Assembly: GCA_039583875.1 (NCBI GenBank)
Contig: CM077166.1
Coordinates: 76,982,564-77,046,563, forward strand
Origin: Platanthera guangdongensis
Taxonomy: Eukaryota > Streptophyta > Magnoliopsida > Asparagales > Orchidaceae
Length of the DNA stretch: 64,000 nucleotides
Direction of reading: 5' to 3'
Shown: piece by piece, positions 42,778 through 53,222 of the stretch
Layout: every line of letters starts with the position of its first letter
Numbering within the stretch: the first letter of the stretch is position 1
The notes under the pieces: model-generated
Databases searched by the model: none
Told to the model about the DNA's origin: nothing
What the model saw: the letters and a program-made list of their open reading frames with translations, nothing else
Made by a program: the position numbers and the translations under genes

Positions 42778-42800
42778 CTGCAAGAATTCAACAAACAAAA
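42778..42800 (-). promoter_or_regulatory. Splice-acceptor-like site before Copia-D ORF3
   Basis: On the minus strand TTTGTTTGTTGAATTCTTGCAG ends five bases before the ATG (GTACAATGG, shown in parts). A pyrimidine-rich run followed by TTGCAG is a good plant acceptor. No matching acceptor in Copia-B. Confidence 0.4.
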
Positions 42801-42884
42801 CGACCAAGCGTAGAACTGTTTGGAGGGAAAGAAAATCCTTGCAGAGAAATCAAAAGCGCAAGAGAGAACGACGGCGAAAAATGA

Positions 42885-42892
42885 GTTTTATA
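42885..42892 (-). promoter_or_regulatory. TATA box before Copia-D ORF3
   Basis: TATAAAAC on the minus strand, 113 bases upstream of the ORF3 ATG, directly downstream of the motif array 43190-42899. Confidence 0.5.
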
Positions 42893-42898
42893 TTAGGG

Positions 42899-43190
42899 TT
42901 CGACGCAGAATTGGAAAGATCGTTGAACTCAGTTCGACGATCGAGGCTTTTAAAGGAATCTGAAGAGACTCCAACATCGTCGATCTCCGTTCGACGATCT
43001 TGGAAAGCGTCGAGCTCCGTTCGACGATCGTTCAGTGAACATAATCGTCGAGCGCCGTTCGACGATCGTTGACCGGAAGAGATAGTTCATACTATCTGAG
43101 AGGCGCTGAACTCAGTTCGACGATTCTGGAAATCGTCGATCTCCGTTCGACGATCTGTGGGGAAATCGTCGAGCGCAGTTCAGAGATCAG
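42899..43190 (-). repeat. TCGACGATC motif array in the Copia-D ORF3 leader
   Basis: About a dozen inverted pairs of the type ATCGTCGA-7-TTCGACGAT. The same motif occurs in the LTRs and inside gag. The rest of the 490-base pol-ORF3 interval (42773-43266) shows no coding. Confidence 0.85.
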
Positions 43191-43266
43191 AAAAATTCTA
43201 GACACTAAGAAAAATCAGAATTTTTGCCTAGTCTTGGTCAATTTTTAGCTTTCAAAATCTTGGAGA

Positions 43267-46200
43267 TTATTTAAGGCTTCCTCCATCTAACATTCCTAAC
43301 TGATTTAGGAAGAAGGTGTGTTTCTTTTCATCCAAAGGCTTGGTGAAAATATCTCCCCTTTGTAAATCAGTTGGGATATATTGCAATTCAATTTTATTCT
43401 TTTCAACATTATCCCTTAAGAAATGATGCCTTATCTCTATGTGTTTTGTCCTACTATGGAGGACTGGATTTTGAGCTATAGAAATAGCACTTGTATTGTC
43501 ACAAAAGATTTTAGACTTCTCTAAGTTGTAACCATAGTCTAGGAGTTGGTTTTGAATCCACAATATTTGTGAACAACAACTGCCTGCAGCCATATATTCA
43601 GCTTCAGCAGTTGAAGTTGACACAGATGTTTGTTTCTTACAAAACCAAGAGACAAGTCTGTCACCAAGGAACTGACAAGTTCCACTGGTGTTTTTCCTGT
43701 CAATTCTGCATCCAGCATAATCAGCATCAGAGAATCCAGTTAAATCAAATGCTGAATCTTTTGGATACCAGAGACCTAGATTTGGACAACTTTTAACATA
43801 CCTGAGAATCCTCTTTACTAATGTTAGGTGTGACTCTCTAGGGCTTACTTGGAACCTAGCACATATACATGTAGCAAACATTATATCTGGTCTAGTAGCT
43901 GTAAGATACAGTAAAGAGCCAATCATTGCTCTATATGTTGTCTGATCAACAGGTTTCCCATGTTCATCAGCATCCAATACAGCATTGGTAGGCATGGGTG
44001 TTTTCATACAAGATGCCTCAGACATACCAAATTTCTTAACCAGTTCATTAACATATTTAGTTTGAGAAATAAAGATGCCTTCAACATGTTGTTTGACTTG
44101 CAATCCTAGGAAGAAGGATAGCTCACCCATGCTACTCATCTCAAATTTAGAATGCATCAGGTTAGAAAACCTTCTGCACAATTTTGAGTCAGTAGAACCA
44201 AAAATGATATCGTCTACATAAATTTGCACTAGTAGGGTATGAGACTTATGGGTTCTAATAAAAAGAGTTTGGTCTACTCTACCCCTTATAAAACCATTTT
44301 CCAAGAGAAAGCATGCTAGGGTCTCATACCATGCTCTAGGAGCTTGCTTGAGACCATATAATGCTTTGTTCAGTCTAAAAACATAATCAGGAAGAGTTGG
44401 AGAGATAAAACCTGGAGGTTGTCTGACATAAACTTCCTCTTTGATGTCTCCATTCAAGAAAGCACTTTTGACATCCATCTGATAGACTTTGAAGCCTTTG
44501 TGAGCTGCATAAGCTAGAAATATCCTGATGGCTTCCAATCTTGCAACTGGTGCAAAAGTCTGGTCGTAGTCAATTCCTTCTTCTTGAGAATATCCCTGAG
44601 CAACTAGCCTTGCCTTGTTCCTTATTATTACTCCTTGATCATCCAGTTTGTTTCTGAATACCCATTTTGTTCCAACAATGGAATGATCCTTAGGCTTTGG
44701 CACTAGTTCCCAGACTTTGTTCCTCTCAAATTGATGCAACTCCTCTTGCATTGCAATGATCCAGTGTGGATCTTGCTCTGCATCTTGAATGGACTGAGGT
44801 TCAATTTGAGAAAGGAAGCAGGTGTGCAACAGGTTTTGGTTGACCTGATTTCTGGTTTGCACACCAGCTGAGAGTTCTCCAATTATTTGGGAAATTGGAT
44901 GGTCTCTTGATGTTACTAAATCAACAGGGGGTGTTGATTGTTCACCAACCTGTGTTGTTGTTTCCTCTTGTGGTACAACAACTGGCTCTTCAAGTTGAGC
45001 TTCAATGTGTTGAGCATTCCCTTCATCTTCACTGCTTTCATCCTCTTGAGCAACCTGTAGCTTGTTCATATCTTCAACTAGAGAGTGTTCCTGCAAAGGT
45101 TCTATGGTAGAAGAAATCTTCTCCTTGAAAGACATGTTAGTTTCATCAAATGAAATATGAACAGATTCCTCAATTTTCAAAGATGATTTATTATAGACCC
45201 TATAGGCCTTGCTGATCATGGAGTATCCCAGAAACACTCCTTCATCAGCTTTGACTTGAAATTTTGCTAAGTATTTCTTGTCATTATTGTGAATATAGCA
45301 AATGCAACCAAAAATTCTAAAATAGTCAACTTTAGGTTTCTTCCCTTTGAGTAATTCATAGGGAGTCTTTCCCTTCAGTTTATGTATCAGACTTCTGTTC
45401 AGCACATAGTTGGAGGTGTTCACTGCCTCTGCCCAAAAGGATAGAGGTAGATGAGCATCTGACAACAATGTAGTGGCAGATTCAATAAGGGTTCTATTTT
45501 TCCTTTCAGCTACCCCATTTTGTTGAGGAGTTCTAGGAGCTGAGAAAGTATGCCTGATCCCTTCACTCTGACAGAACTCTTGCATAAGAAGAGAATCAAA
45601 CTCTGTCCCATGATCACTTCTGATCAGGGCAATGTGAGTATTGAACTCAATCTGTATACATTTGAGAAACTCTGTCAGACACTTAAAGTTATCAGACTTC
45701 TTCCTTAGAAAGAACACCCAAGTGAATCTAGAGAAGTCATCTACAATTACTAAAGTGTAGGATTTCCCTCCTAGGCTTTGTACTGTGATGGGTCCAAATA
45801 GATCCATGTGTAACAGATACAATATCCTAGGTGAATCACTCTTATTAAGTGACTTAAAACTATTTTTAGTTTGCTTGCCTAATTGACAGGCCTTGCAGAG
45901 TCCTTCCTTCTTGTAGGGGCCAGAAGGTAGTCCTCTAACAAGGTTGTCCTTGGATAGCCTAGTAATAGTTCTAAGGTTTAGGTGTCCTAGTCTCTTATGC
46001 CATAAAACATTTGGTCTACAGACTGAATTAAACAAGCAGATATCTATATCAGTTGAAAGAAAGTCTACTAGGTAGATGTTACCTTTCCTTATACCTGTCA
46101 ACACAGTTGTGTTGTCTTTTGACTTGATTTTGCATAAGGCTTTGCTGAAGGTCACCTGGTAGCCTTCATCACATAGCTGACTGATGCTGATTAGGTTGTG

Positions 46201-46416
46201 CTTCAGTCCTTCCACATATGCTGCCTTCTTGAAGGTTACTGAACCAATCTGGCCTGTACCATATCCTTTAGTCTGTCCAAAGTTGGAATCACCAAAGATA
46301 ACTTTGGGTCCAAGCTTGGCTCTGAAGGATGTGAGGTTGTCCTTATTCCCTGTCATGTGCTTAGAGCACCCACTATCCAAGTACCATTGCTGGTTAGATG
46401 TTGGATAGGTCTTCAT
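43267..46416 (-). CDS. Copia-D pol polyprotein: protease, integrase, RT, RNase H
   Basis: The pol frame is open from upstream of the ATG at 46416 to TAA at 43267. Counting from the frame opening at 46431: protease WYLDSGCS with Asp 19; HHCC integrase zinc site His145, His150, Cys179, Cys182; integrase catalytic Asp210, Asp273, Glu309; RT domain about 575-820 with YVDD at 738-741; RNase H with SDADYAG and [12 protein letters not shown]. All catalytic residues I can check are present and there is no internal stop. The frame is +1 relative to gag. Sits between gag and the ORF3 leader. Confidence 0.92.
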   Translation of the reverse strand: MKTYPTSNQQWYLDSGCSKHMTGNKDNLTSFRAKLGPKVIFGDSNFGQTKGYGTGQIGSVTFKKAAYVEGLKHNLISISQLCDEGYQVTFSKALCKIKSKDNTTVLTGIRKGNIYLVDFLSTDIDICLFNSVCRPNVLWHKRLGHLNLRTITRLSKDNLVRGLPSGPYKKEGLCKACQLGKQTKNSFKSLNKSDSPRILYLLHMDLFGPITVQSLGGKSYTLVIVDDFSRFTWVFFLRKKSDNFKCLTEFLKCIQIEFNTHIALIRSDHGTEFDSLLMQEFCQSEGIRHTFSAPRTPQQNGVAERKNRTLIESATTLLSDAHLPLSFWAEAVNTSNYVLNRSLIHKLKGKTPYELLKGKKPKVDYFRIFGCICYIHNNDKKYLAKFQVKADEGVFLGYSMISKAYRVYNKSSLKIEESVHISFDETNMSFKEKISSTIEPLQEHSLVEDMNKLQVAQEDESSEDEGNAQHIEAQLEEPVVVPQEETTTQVGEQSTPPVDLVTSRDHPISQIIGELSAGVQTRNQVNQNLLHTCFLSQIEPQSIQDAEQDPHWIIAMQEELHQFERNKVWELVPKPKDHSIVGTKWVFRNKLDDQGVIIRNKARLVAQGYSQEEGIDYDQTFAPVARLEAIRIFLAYAAHKGFKVYQMDVKSAFLNGDIKEEVYVRQPPGFISPTLPDYVFRLNKALYGLKQAPRAWYETLACFLLENGFIRGRVDQTLFIRTHKSHTLLVQIYVDDIIFGSTDSKLCRRFSNLMHSKFEMSSMGELSFFLGLQVKQHVEGIFISQTKYVNELVKKFGMSEASCMKTPMPTNAVLDADEHGKPVDQTTYRAMIGSLLYLTATRPDIMFATCICARFQVSPRESHLTLVKRILRYVKSCPNLGLWYPKDSAFDLTGFSDADYAGCRIDRKNTSGTCQFLGDRLVSWFCKKQTSVSTSTAEAEYMAAGSCCSQILWIQNQLLDYGYNLEKSKIFCDNTSAISIAQNPVLHSRTKHIEIRHHFLRDNVEKNKIELQYIPTDLQRGDIFTKPLDEKKHTFFLNQLGMLDGGSLK

Positions 46417-46432
46417 CTGCACATAAAACAAT

Positions 46433-48508
46433 TTACTTGTTTTTGACCCAGTTTACCTTGGGCCTAGGTTGATAACCTCTAAATTCAGAAATGAAAGACA
46501 TCCCTGGCTGACTCTTATATCCTTTAGGATGATATCTCCTTGGAGGTAAAATCCATTCAGTATAAGGGTTAAAGGTTTGGGATGAAGAACCCTTAGGAAT
46601 CAATTTTGATTTGCCTTTGAAAAAGTTTCCAGAGTTCTGACCTCTGTTCGACGATCTTGGAGCTGCGTTCGACGATCTTGGGTCAGATCGTCGAGCTCCG
46701 TTCGACGGTCGACTATGGGTGAGGTCAGGTATATGAGATCGTCGAGCTGTGTTCGACGACTTTGGCTGAGATCGTCGATCTTCGTTCGACGATTTTTCCT
46801 GAGATCGTCGAGCTGCGTTCGGCGATCGTCGATCTTCATTCGGCGATCGTCGATCTCCGTTCGACGATTTTTGCTGGGACTCAGTTTTCTGAGGCAGATC
46901 AGAATTTTTCCTGGCAACCTCTACAACTCTCTTTCCCTTGTTAGAAATAAATTTGATGGGAGTTGTTAGAACAATAGGTTGGCTGGATGAGGCACCCAAG
47001 CCCAGTGTACTGTTAAATCTAGAGTTTACTGTGCTTGTGATGTCCATCAGCTTGATGCTTCTCCCATTAAGGGATTCTTCAAGCTTCTTGGCCTCAGAGA
47101 GCTCACTTTTCAGTGTAGCTATCTGTTCCCTACAGTTCTCCAACTCCTGAGAGAGTTTGAGGTTTTCTGACTTTAAAACATTGTGTTCAGATAATTGATT
47201 TCTGAGAGAGATAATCTCTTTCTCAGACTTTAGCAGGTCTAAACACAGTGCTTTAAATTCAGATTTAAAATCTTCTGAAGTAAAATCAAAAGAACTAATT
47301 ACCTGATCTTCTTCAGGTTGGGTTTTTGAGTCTGACTCTGACTCTTCATCCTCTGAATTGTGCTGTGAGGCATTAATTACCATCATGCAGAACTCCTTTT
47401 CTTCTGCATCATCCTCATCATCACTGGAGCTGGAAGAGGCTTCTGACTCCTCTTCAGTCTCACTCCAGGATTCAGCAACAAACCCTTTCCTTGTATGCTT
47501 ATTTTTGCTGGAAGAAGGTTTGCTATTGCCATTCCTTTTGGGGTCCTTCTCCTTTCTTCTTTCTTTTCTGTCCCTTCTGTCCTTGTTCTTGTTCTCTGGA
47601 CAGTCAGGAACTATATGCCCTGATTTCCTGCAACCAAAGCAAATAATGTCTTTGTTATTGCCAATAGACTTGTCATACCTTGGCTTATCCTGCTCCTTGT
47701 ATGATCTTCTTCTGAATTCCTTTCTGGCCATCTTGTAGAATCTTTTGACCAACAAGCTGAGTAGTTCATCATTGCCTGTGCTCTTATCTTCAGGCAGATC
47801 CTCAGTTGCCTTGAAGGCTATGGTTTTCTCTTTCCTTGTGGCTGGTGAAGCAGCCTTCTGTTCTTCCTCTCTATTCTTGATGAGTAGCTCATAAGATTTG
47901 AGCTTACCCAACAAGGCTTCAGTGGTGATCTCATTTAGACTTCTGGCATCCTTAATTGGCCAGATTCTTGAATCCCAAGTGCTGGGGAAGCACATTAGGA
48001 TCTTGTCATTAAGTTCTGTCAGAGAAATCTCTTTGTCCAATGTCCTTAGCTCACTGACAATTAGACTCAATCTGTTGTACATGTCTCCCACTGACTCAGT
48101 CTCTCCCTTCTTGAAGTTCTCATATTGGGAGATGAGATGGGATCTTCTGTCCTTTCTCTCATCAGCTGAGCCTGAGACAATTTCTGAGAGCTTGTCCCAA
48201 ATCTCCTTGGCTGAGTTGCATTCAGCTACCTTTTGGAATATGTCATCTGACATTGTCTGGGCTAGGATGTTCATAGCCTTGGCATCAGCTACTTTCCATT
48301 TTTTGATGTCAGCATCTGTTCCTGATGGAGGTGGAACAGCATTTGTGCTTGTGCTCTCTGGGGGTCTTGGACACACTGTCAAAACAGAATTGAAAATATC
48401 TTCGTCAATGGAATTCATGTAAAGTCTAATCCTTGCTTTCCAAAGTGCAAACTTGGAAAGATTGCACACTGGAGGTCTGGTGCTAGCATAATCTTTGTTT
48501 TGGGCCAT
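46433..48508 (-). CDS. Copia-D gag
   Basis: Start ATG at 48508 ([17 protein letters not shown]), matching the Copia-A start; the open frame extends five codons further upstream without ATG. 691 codons to TAA at 46433. The N-terminal UBN2/DUF4219-like copia gag domain covers about residues 10-210. Zinc knuckle [14 protein letters not shown] is at 290-303. A Lys/Arg/Glu-rich linker, an acidic Ser-rich stretch, and a long coiled-coil-like region (about 420-490) follow. An Arg/Ser/Asn-rich repeat ([18 protein letters not shown]) is encoded by TTCGACGAT-type DNA motifs. The end is VNWVKNK. Confidence 0.92.
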   Translation of the reverse strand: MAQNKDYASTRPPVCNLSKFALWKARIRLYMNSIDEDIFNSVLTVCPRPPESTSTNAVPPPSGTDADIKKWKVADAKAMNILAQTMSDDIFQKVAECNSAKEIWDKLSEIVSGSADERKDRRSHLISQYENFKKGETESVGDMYNRLSLIVSELRTLDKEISLTELNDKILMCFPSTWDSRIWPIKDARSLNEITTEALLGKLKSYELLIKNREEEQKAASPATRKEKTIAFKATEDLPEDKSTGNDELLSLLVKRFYKMARKEFRRRSYKEQDKPRYDKSIGNNKDIICFGCRKSGHIVPDCPENKNKDRRDRKERRKEKDPKRNGNSKPSSSKNKHTRKGFVAESWSETEEESEASSSSSDDEDDAEEKEFCMMVINASQHNSEDEESESDSKTQPEEDQVISSFDFTSEDFKSEFKALCLDLLKSEKEIISLRNQLSEHNVLKSENLKLSQELENCREQIATLKSELSEAKKLEESLNGRSIKLMDITSTVNSRFNSTLGLGASSSQPIVLTTPIKFISNKGKRVVEVARKNSDLPQKTESQQKSSNGDRRSPNEDRRSPNAARRSQEKSSNEDRRSQPKSSNTARRSHIPDLTHSRPSNGARRSDPRSSNAAPRSSNRGQNSGNFFKGKSKLIPKGSSSQTFNPYTEWILPPRRYHPKGYKSQPGMSFISEFRGYQPRPKVNWVKNK
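46640..46885 (-). repeat. TCGACGATC motif array inside Copia-D gag
   Basis: About a dozen TCGACGA/TCGTCGA motifs with the same inverted layout as the leader array at 42899-43190, encoding the Arg/Ser/Asn-rich tail of Gag. Copia-A gag has a decayed equivalent at 26635-26880. Confidence 0.85.
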
Positions 48509-48621
48509 GATTTGTGCAAACAAAAACTAATAATAAAATACAAAAGAAAAATAGATCTAGTTTGGAATCTTGGGGTTCAGGTGTTAGCCTGTACAACCAA
48601 TCAGATATGGTATGTTTAACC

Positions 48622-48641
48622 AACCTCGCTTTGATACCAAT
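48622..48641 (-). promoter_or_regulatory. Copia-D primer binding site
   Basis: ATTGGTATCAAAGCGAGG on the minus strand directly after the 5' LTR; initiator Met-tRNA type. Confidence 0.8.
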
Positions 48642-50148
48642 TGAAAGTGCAACTAGATCTGATATACTCTAGAGGGGGGTGAATATAGTATATAGTGTTT
48701 TAGTACTTTTAAAAACTTTTACAACAATTGTTGTAATAAGTGTAAGCAGGGAAGCAAATATAAATCTAATCACAGAACTAAGCTATGCAAAAACTAAGCA
48801 CAGACAAATCAAGGCCAGAAACAAAAAGTAAACAAGCAAAACCAGAAGACACAAGGAAATATAGTGGTTCCCCAAACTTGGGTACATCCACTCTTCTACC
48901 ACCCTAGGTAGGAATCCACTGCAGGATGAGTTGATCAGGTGTCCTGGGCACCAATGAGCTTTTGATAAGGTGCTCAAAAATCAAAGCAGATTTTTTGATC
49001 AGGTGTCTTGCCACCAATGAGCTTTTGACAAGGTGCTCAAAAACCAGATTCAAACTTTTGAAGGGAGTTTGAGAAACCCTTTACAAATTGGGGGTGAGAG
49101 AGTGATGGCAGTCTTCTCTTTCTCAAACAACTGAGAAGACTATGTGGATTGATGTCAAAGCTCCCCCTGAATCCTTGAAATCTTCAGGAAGAAAAGCTTT
49201 GCTGAGGGTGATAGGCCTTCAAATGGTAGAACTCCAGCAATAGATGGTTTCAGCAATGGCTGAAATGTTGAGTGTCTGGAGTCTTGAAATGATGTTAGCC
49301 TTGAACACTTTGAAAGATGAAGAGATTTTGAAAGCTTGATCTCTTTGATGAGTGTTCTTCAGAATTCTTTTTGACAGAAGATTTTGAAAAGAGTCTCTGT
49401 AATCTGTGTTGTGTATTCTCTTCTTGTTAATCTTTTTTGATTCAAAAACATTCTGTCTTTTATTCTCTGTTCCAGAATAGAATATCATTCTCTGTCAAAG
49501 ATAGCCGTTGGTCTGCATTGATTGCATCCTTAATTGCAAAAACTCTTCTGGAGGAAAGTCCACAGAATTATTCCTTGAAAGATCCCTTGAAACTTGGTCC
49601 AGAAATAAATGAAAACGGCTAGCAAATCTCTGAATTAATTGCATAATAACTCCTGTCTGATTTGAATTTGAATTCTGGAAGTTATCTGAAATCGTCGATC
49701 TGAGCTCTGCTATTGTCGAGCTGAGCTCAGAGAACTGGAAAACTCAAGCAGCAAAATAATCGTCGATCTGAGCTCAAAGATCGTCGAACTGAGCTCAAAG
49801 ATAAAGATCCAATGCAGAGTCAAAACCGTCGAACTGAGCTCACCGATCGTCGAACTGAGTTCGACGATATTAAGAAGTTGAGCTCAGCGATCGTTGAATG
49901 GAGTTCGACGATCTGTCGAAGTTGAGCTAGACGATCGTCGACCGGAGTTCGACGAATCGTCATGCTGAGCTCGACGATCAGACTTGGTCTCCAGACAGAA
50001 AAACTTGGTCTTCAGGGCAGCTTCCAATCCTAAATTTCTAACCCTTAGACTCAATTCTAATTGACCTATTAAGCTATACAGAAGGTCAAACAAAGGTTCC
50101 TAGAGACATAGTGATCCTGACCCAAATTAGTAATAGGGTGTTCCAACA
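48642..50148 (-). repeat. Copia-D 5' LTR
   Basis: 1507 bp, same ends and length as the 3' LTR. Motif array 49690-49985; a TATA-like GAATAAAAG lies near 49455. Confidence 0.9.
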
Positions 50149-52739
50149 CTGTGAGGTGCTTATACCTCTTGCATATGGATCTTTTTGGTCCTATGCCAGT
50201 TCACAGCCTAGGTAGGAAGGTCTACACATTTGTAGTTGTAGATGACTACTCAAGGTTTTCCTGGGTGTTCTTTCTTAGACAAAAATCTGAAACACCTAGT
50301 ATCTTCTATAGTTTTGTCAAACAAATTCAGAATGAGTTAGACAGTACAGTGGTTAAAATAAGAAGTGACCATGGTACTGAATTCCAGTCTGACAGTATGA
50401 CAAAGCTATGTGAAGAATTTGAGATATTTCAGGAATTTTCTTCACCAAGAACAGCTCAGCAAAATGGCATTGCTGAAAGGAAAAATAGAACCTTGATAGA
50501 GGCTGGTAGAACCCTATTAAGTGACACATCTCTCCCAGAATATTTCTGGGCTGAGGCAGTAAACACTGCATGCCATGTAATTAATAGGGTTACTATCACC
50601 AAAAGTCAAAATAAGACCCCCTATGAGATTGTGAAAGGCAGAAAACCAAACCTATCCTATTTCAGGATCTTTGGTTGTAAATGCTATATACTTAACAATG
50701 GTAAGTCTTACTTAACCAAGTTTGCTGCCAAATCCCAAGAGGGGATCTTTGTTGGGTACATCAATAACAGTAAGGCTTATAGGGTCTACAACTTGACTAC
50801 TCAAGTTGTAGAAGAGTCAGTACATGTAGTATTTGATGAAGCTAGACTCATTAACAATAAATTGTCTAGAAGTATTTGCAGCTCCACATGTGTGACTGAA
50901 AAGATGGACAAGCTTACTATTGAAGAAGGATCTACTGCAAGTCAGCATGTAGATGATAGTGGCTGCTGTCCAGGGGGAGTACTAGATGCACCTGATGTAG
51001 AAGAAGACCAAGGGATGCAGCAAGTTGAAGAAGCTGAAGGAATACAACCTGAAGACAGGCTGCCTCCAGCAAATAGGCATCTAAACGATCATCCATCAAA
51101 TCAAATTATTGGTGATCTAAGTCAAGGGGTACAAACAAGGAGCAGAAATCTAAGTTCAGTACTCTACTCCAGTTTTCTATCCCAAGTAGAGCCAAAGAAA
51201 TTTGAAGAAGCCATCCTAGACCCTCATTGGATTGAGGCAATGCAAGAGGAGCTGAATCAGTTCAAGAGATGCAAAGTCTGGGAGCTTGTTCCTAAACCAA
51301 AAGACCACAACATAATTGGGACTAAGTGGATCTTCAGGAACAAGATGGATGAACATGGAGTGATTATAAAGAACAAAGCAAGACTGGTTGCTAAGGGTTA
51401 TAGGCAGGAAGAATGTATTGACTTTGATCAAACCTTTGCTTCAGTAGCCAGACTGGAGGCAATAAGAATGTTCTTGGCCTATGCAACCTATCAAGGGTTT
51501 AAAGTATACCAAATGGATGTTAAGTCAGCCTTTTTGAATGACAATCTGAAAGAAGAAGTCTATGTGGAACAACCATCAGGTTTTGTTGATTCAACTAAAC
51601 CTAATTATGTTTATAGACTTAGGAAGGTTTTGTATGGGTTAAAACAAGCCCCTAGGGCTTGGTATGAAACCCTGTTTAGTTTCCTCATTGAGAATAAATT
51701 CACAAGGGGGAAAATAGACAAGACTCTATTCCTTAGGGAATCCAGAGGCAAGATCATACTAGTCCAAATATATGTAGATGACATAATATTTTGGTCTACT
51801 GAAAGTAGTCTTTGCAAAAAGTTTGCAAAACTTATGCAAGGATAATTTGAAATGAGCAGTATGGGGGAACTTAAGTTCTTCTTGGGTCTCCAAGTTAGAC
51901 AAATTGAGGATGGTTTATCCATATGCCAGTCTAAGTTCACCCTAGAGTTGATAAGGAAGTATGGTATGGAATCATCCAGTACCATGAAAACTCCTATGGG
52001 GTCAAGTATGTCTCTTAGCAAAAATGATGCAGGGAAACCTGTAGATGAGACTTTATATAGAGGGATAGTTGGCTGCCTATTGTATTTGACTGCTAGTAGA
52101 CCAGATATCATGTATGCTACATGTGTCTGTGCTAGGTACCAAGCATGCCCTAAAGAATCTCATTTGACATCAGTCAAAAGAATACTGAGATATCTTAAGG
52201 GCACTCCTTATCTAGGCCTTTGGTACCCTAGGAATGGAGACTTTGAACTGACAGGTTATTCAGATGCAGATTTTGCAGGCTGCAAGGAAGATAGGAAAAG
52301 TACAAGTGGTACCTGTCAATTCCTAGGTGGTAGACTGATTTCATGGAGTAGCAAGAAACAAACAAGTGTGGCTATCTCCACAGCAGAATCAGAATATGTT
52401 GCTGCAGGAAGTTGCTGTGCTCAACTTCTATGGATTCAACATCAGCTAAAAGACTATGGTATACAAGTAAGTAGAACACCTCTATTTTGTGATTCTACTA
52501 GTGCTATTTCTATTGCAAACATCCTGTCTCCCATAGTAGGACTAAGCATATAGAAATCAAATACCATTTTCTAAGAGAACATGTGGAAAAAGGAGATATT
52601 TCACTAGAATATATTAATACAGATAATCAACTAGCTGACATGTATACCAAGCCCTTAGATGAAACCAAATTCAATAGGTTCAAAATTGAATTAGGTATGA
52701 TAAACTTAGAATAAGTTTTCAAAATTGGCTAAGTAAAAA

Positions 52740-53190
52740 GGTGTCGACACACAGAGTTGTCTGTGTCGACATATAGAAGAGGTGTCGACACTTCAGAGAA
52801 ATGGTGTCGACACATCTAGGAAGTCTGTGTCGACACTTCAGAGAATTAGTGTCGACATATGCAGAGTAAGTGTCGACACATCCAAGGTGGTGTCGACACT
52901 TAGGCTTTACTTAGAATTAGTCTAGTAAAGTCTCGACTAAGTGTCGAGCAAAGCGGTGTCGACACATAAACAAGTGTCGACACATATATTCTGTCAACTA
53001 TACTTGTGTCGACACATAGTTGTCGAGACATTATAAGTCTGTGTCGACACTTATCAACAGTGTCGACACAATTTAAGTATTTTGACGCGCCTTTTCATCT
53101 TCAATTCTAGAAAAGTATAAATAGGTTTTCGCCATTGTCTGTCGACACGATCACAAAAGTTTCGAGACCAAACTTGTGTGTCGACATCTC
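52740..53190 (+). repeat. GTCGAC-motif array in the Copia-C ORF3 leader
   Basis: About fifteen TGTCGACA-type motifs between the pol stop (52714) and ORF3 (53223). Confidence 0.88.
53116..53124 (+). promoter_or_regulatory. TATA box before Copia-C ORF3
   Basis: TATAAATAG, 99 bases before the ORF3 ATG; identical spacing in Copia-B. A start site would be expected near 53145-53150. Confidence 0.55.
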
Positions 53191-53222
53191 ACTTCTCTAG
53201 ATTCAAATTTCTTCAAACCCTA

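Larger units (their letters stand above)
38053..50148 (-). mobile_element. Copia-D, nearly intact Sirevirus-like element (family 2)
   Basis: Both LTRs 1507 bp, gag and pol open, ORF3 open except two TAG codons. Target side sequences TTGTG (38048-38052) and CTGTG (50149-50153) match at four of five bases; Copia-B has TTGTG at the corresponding integrase codons. On the minus strand: 5' LTR 50148-48642, primer site, gag, pol, motif array, ORF3, polypurine tract, 3' LTR 39559-38053. Confidence 0.92.
37452..52714 (+). pseudogene. Copia-C pol (protease, integrase, RT, RNase H), split by Copia-D
   Basis: Piece 1 (37452-38052): protease [13 protein letters not shown] with catalytic Asp; GAG-pre-integrase region where a zinc-binding His is Tyr (WYKRLAHLN), then [10 protein letters not shown]. 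Piece 2 (50154-52714): integrase [35 protein letters not shown] with YVDDIIF; RNase H with YSDADFAG and [12 protein letters not shown]. Breaks: TAA at 51843 (Gln in Copia-B) and a 1-base deletion near 52520. No ATG precedes the protease in this frame, so expression needs splicing or another fusion event. The frame ends GMINLE and TAA. Confidence 0.85.
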
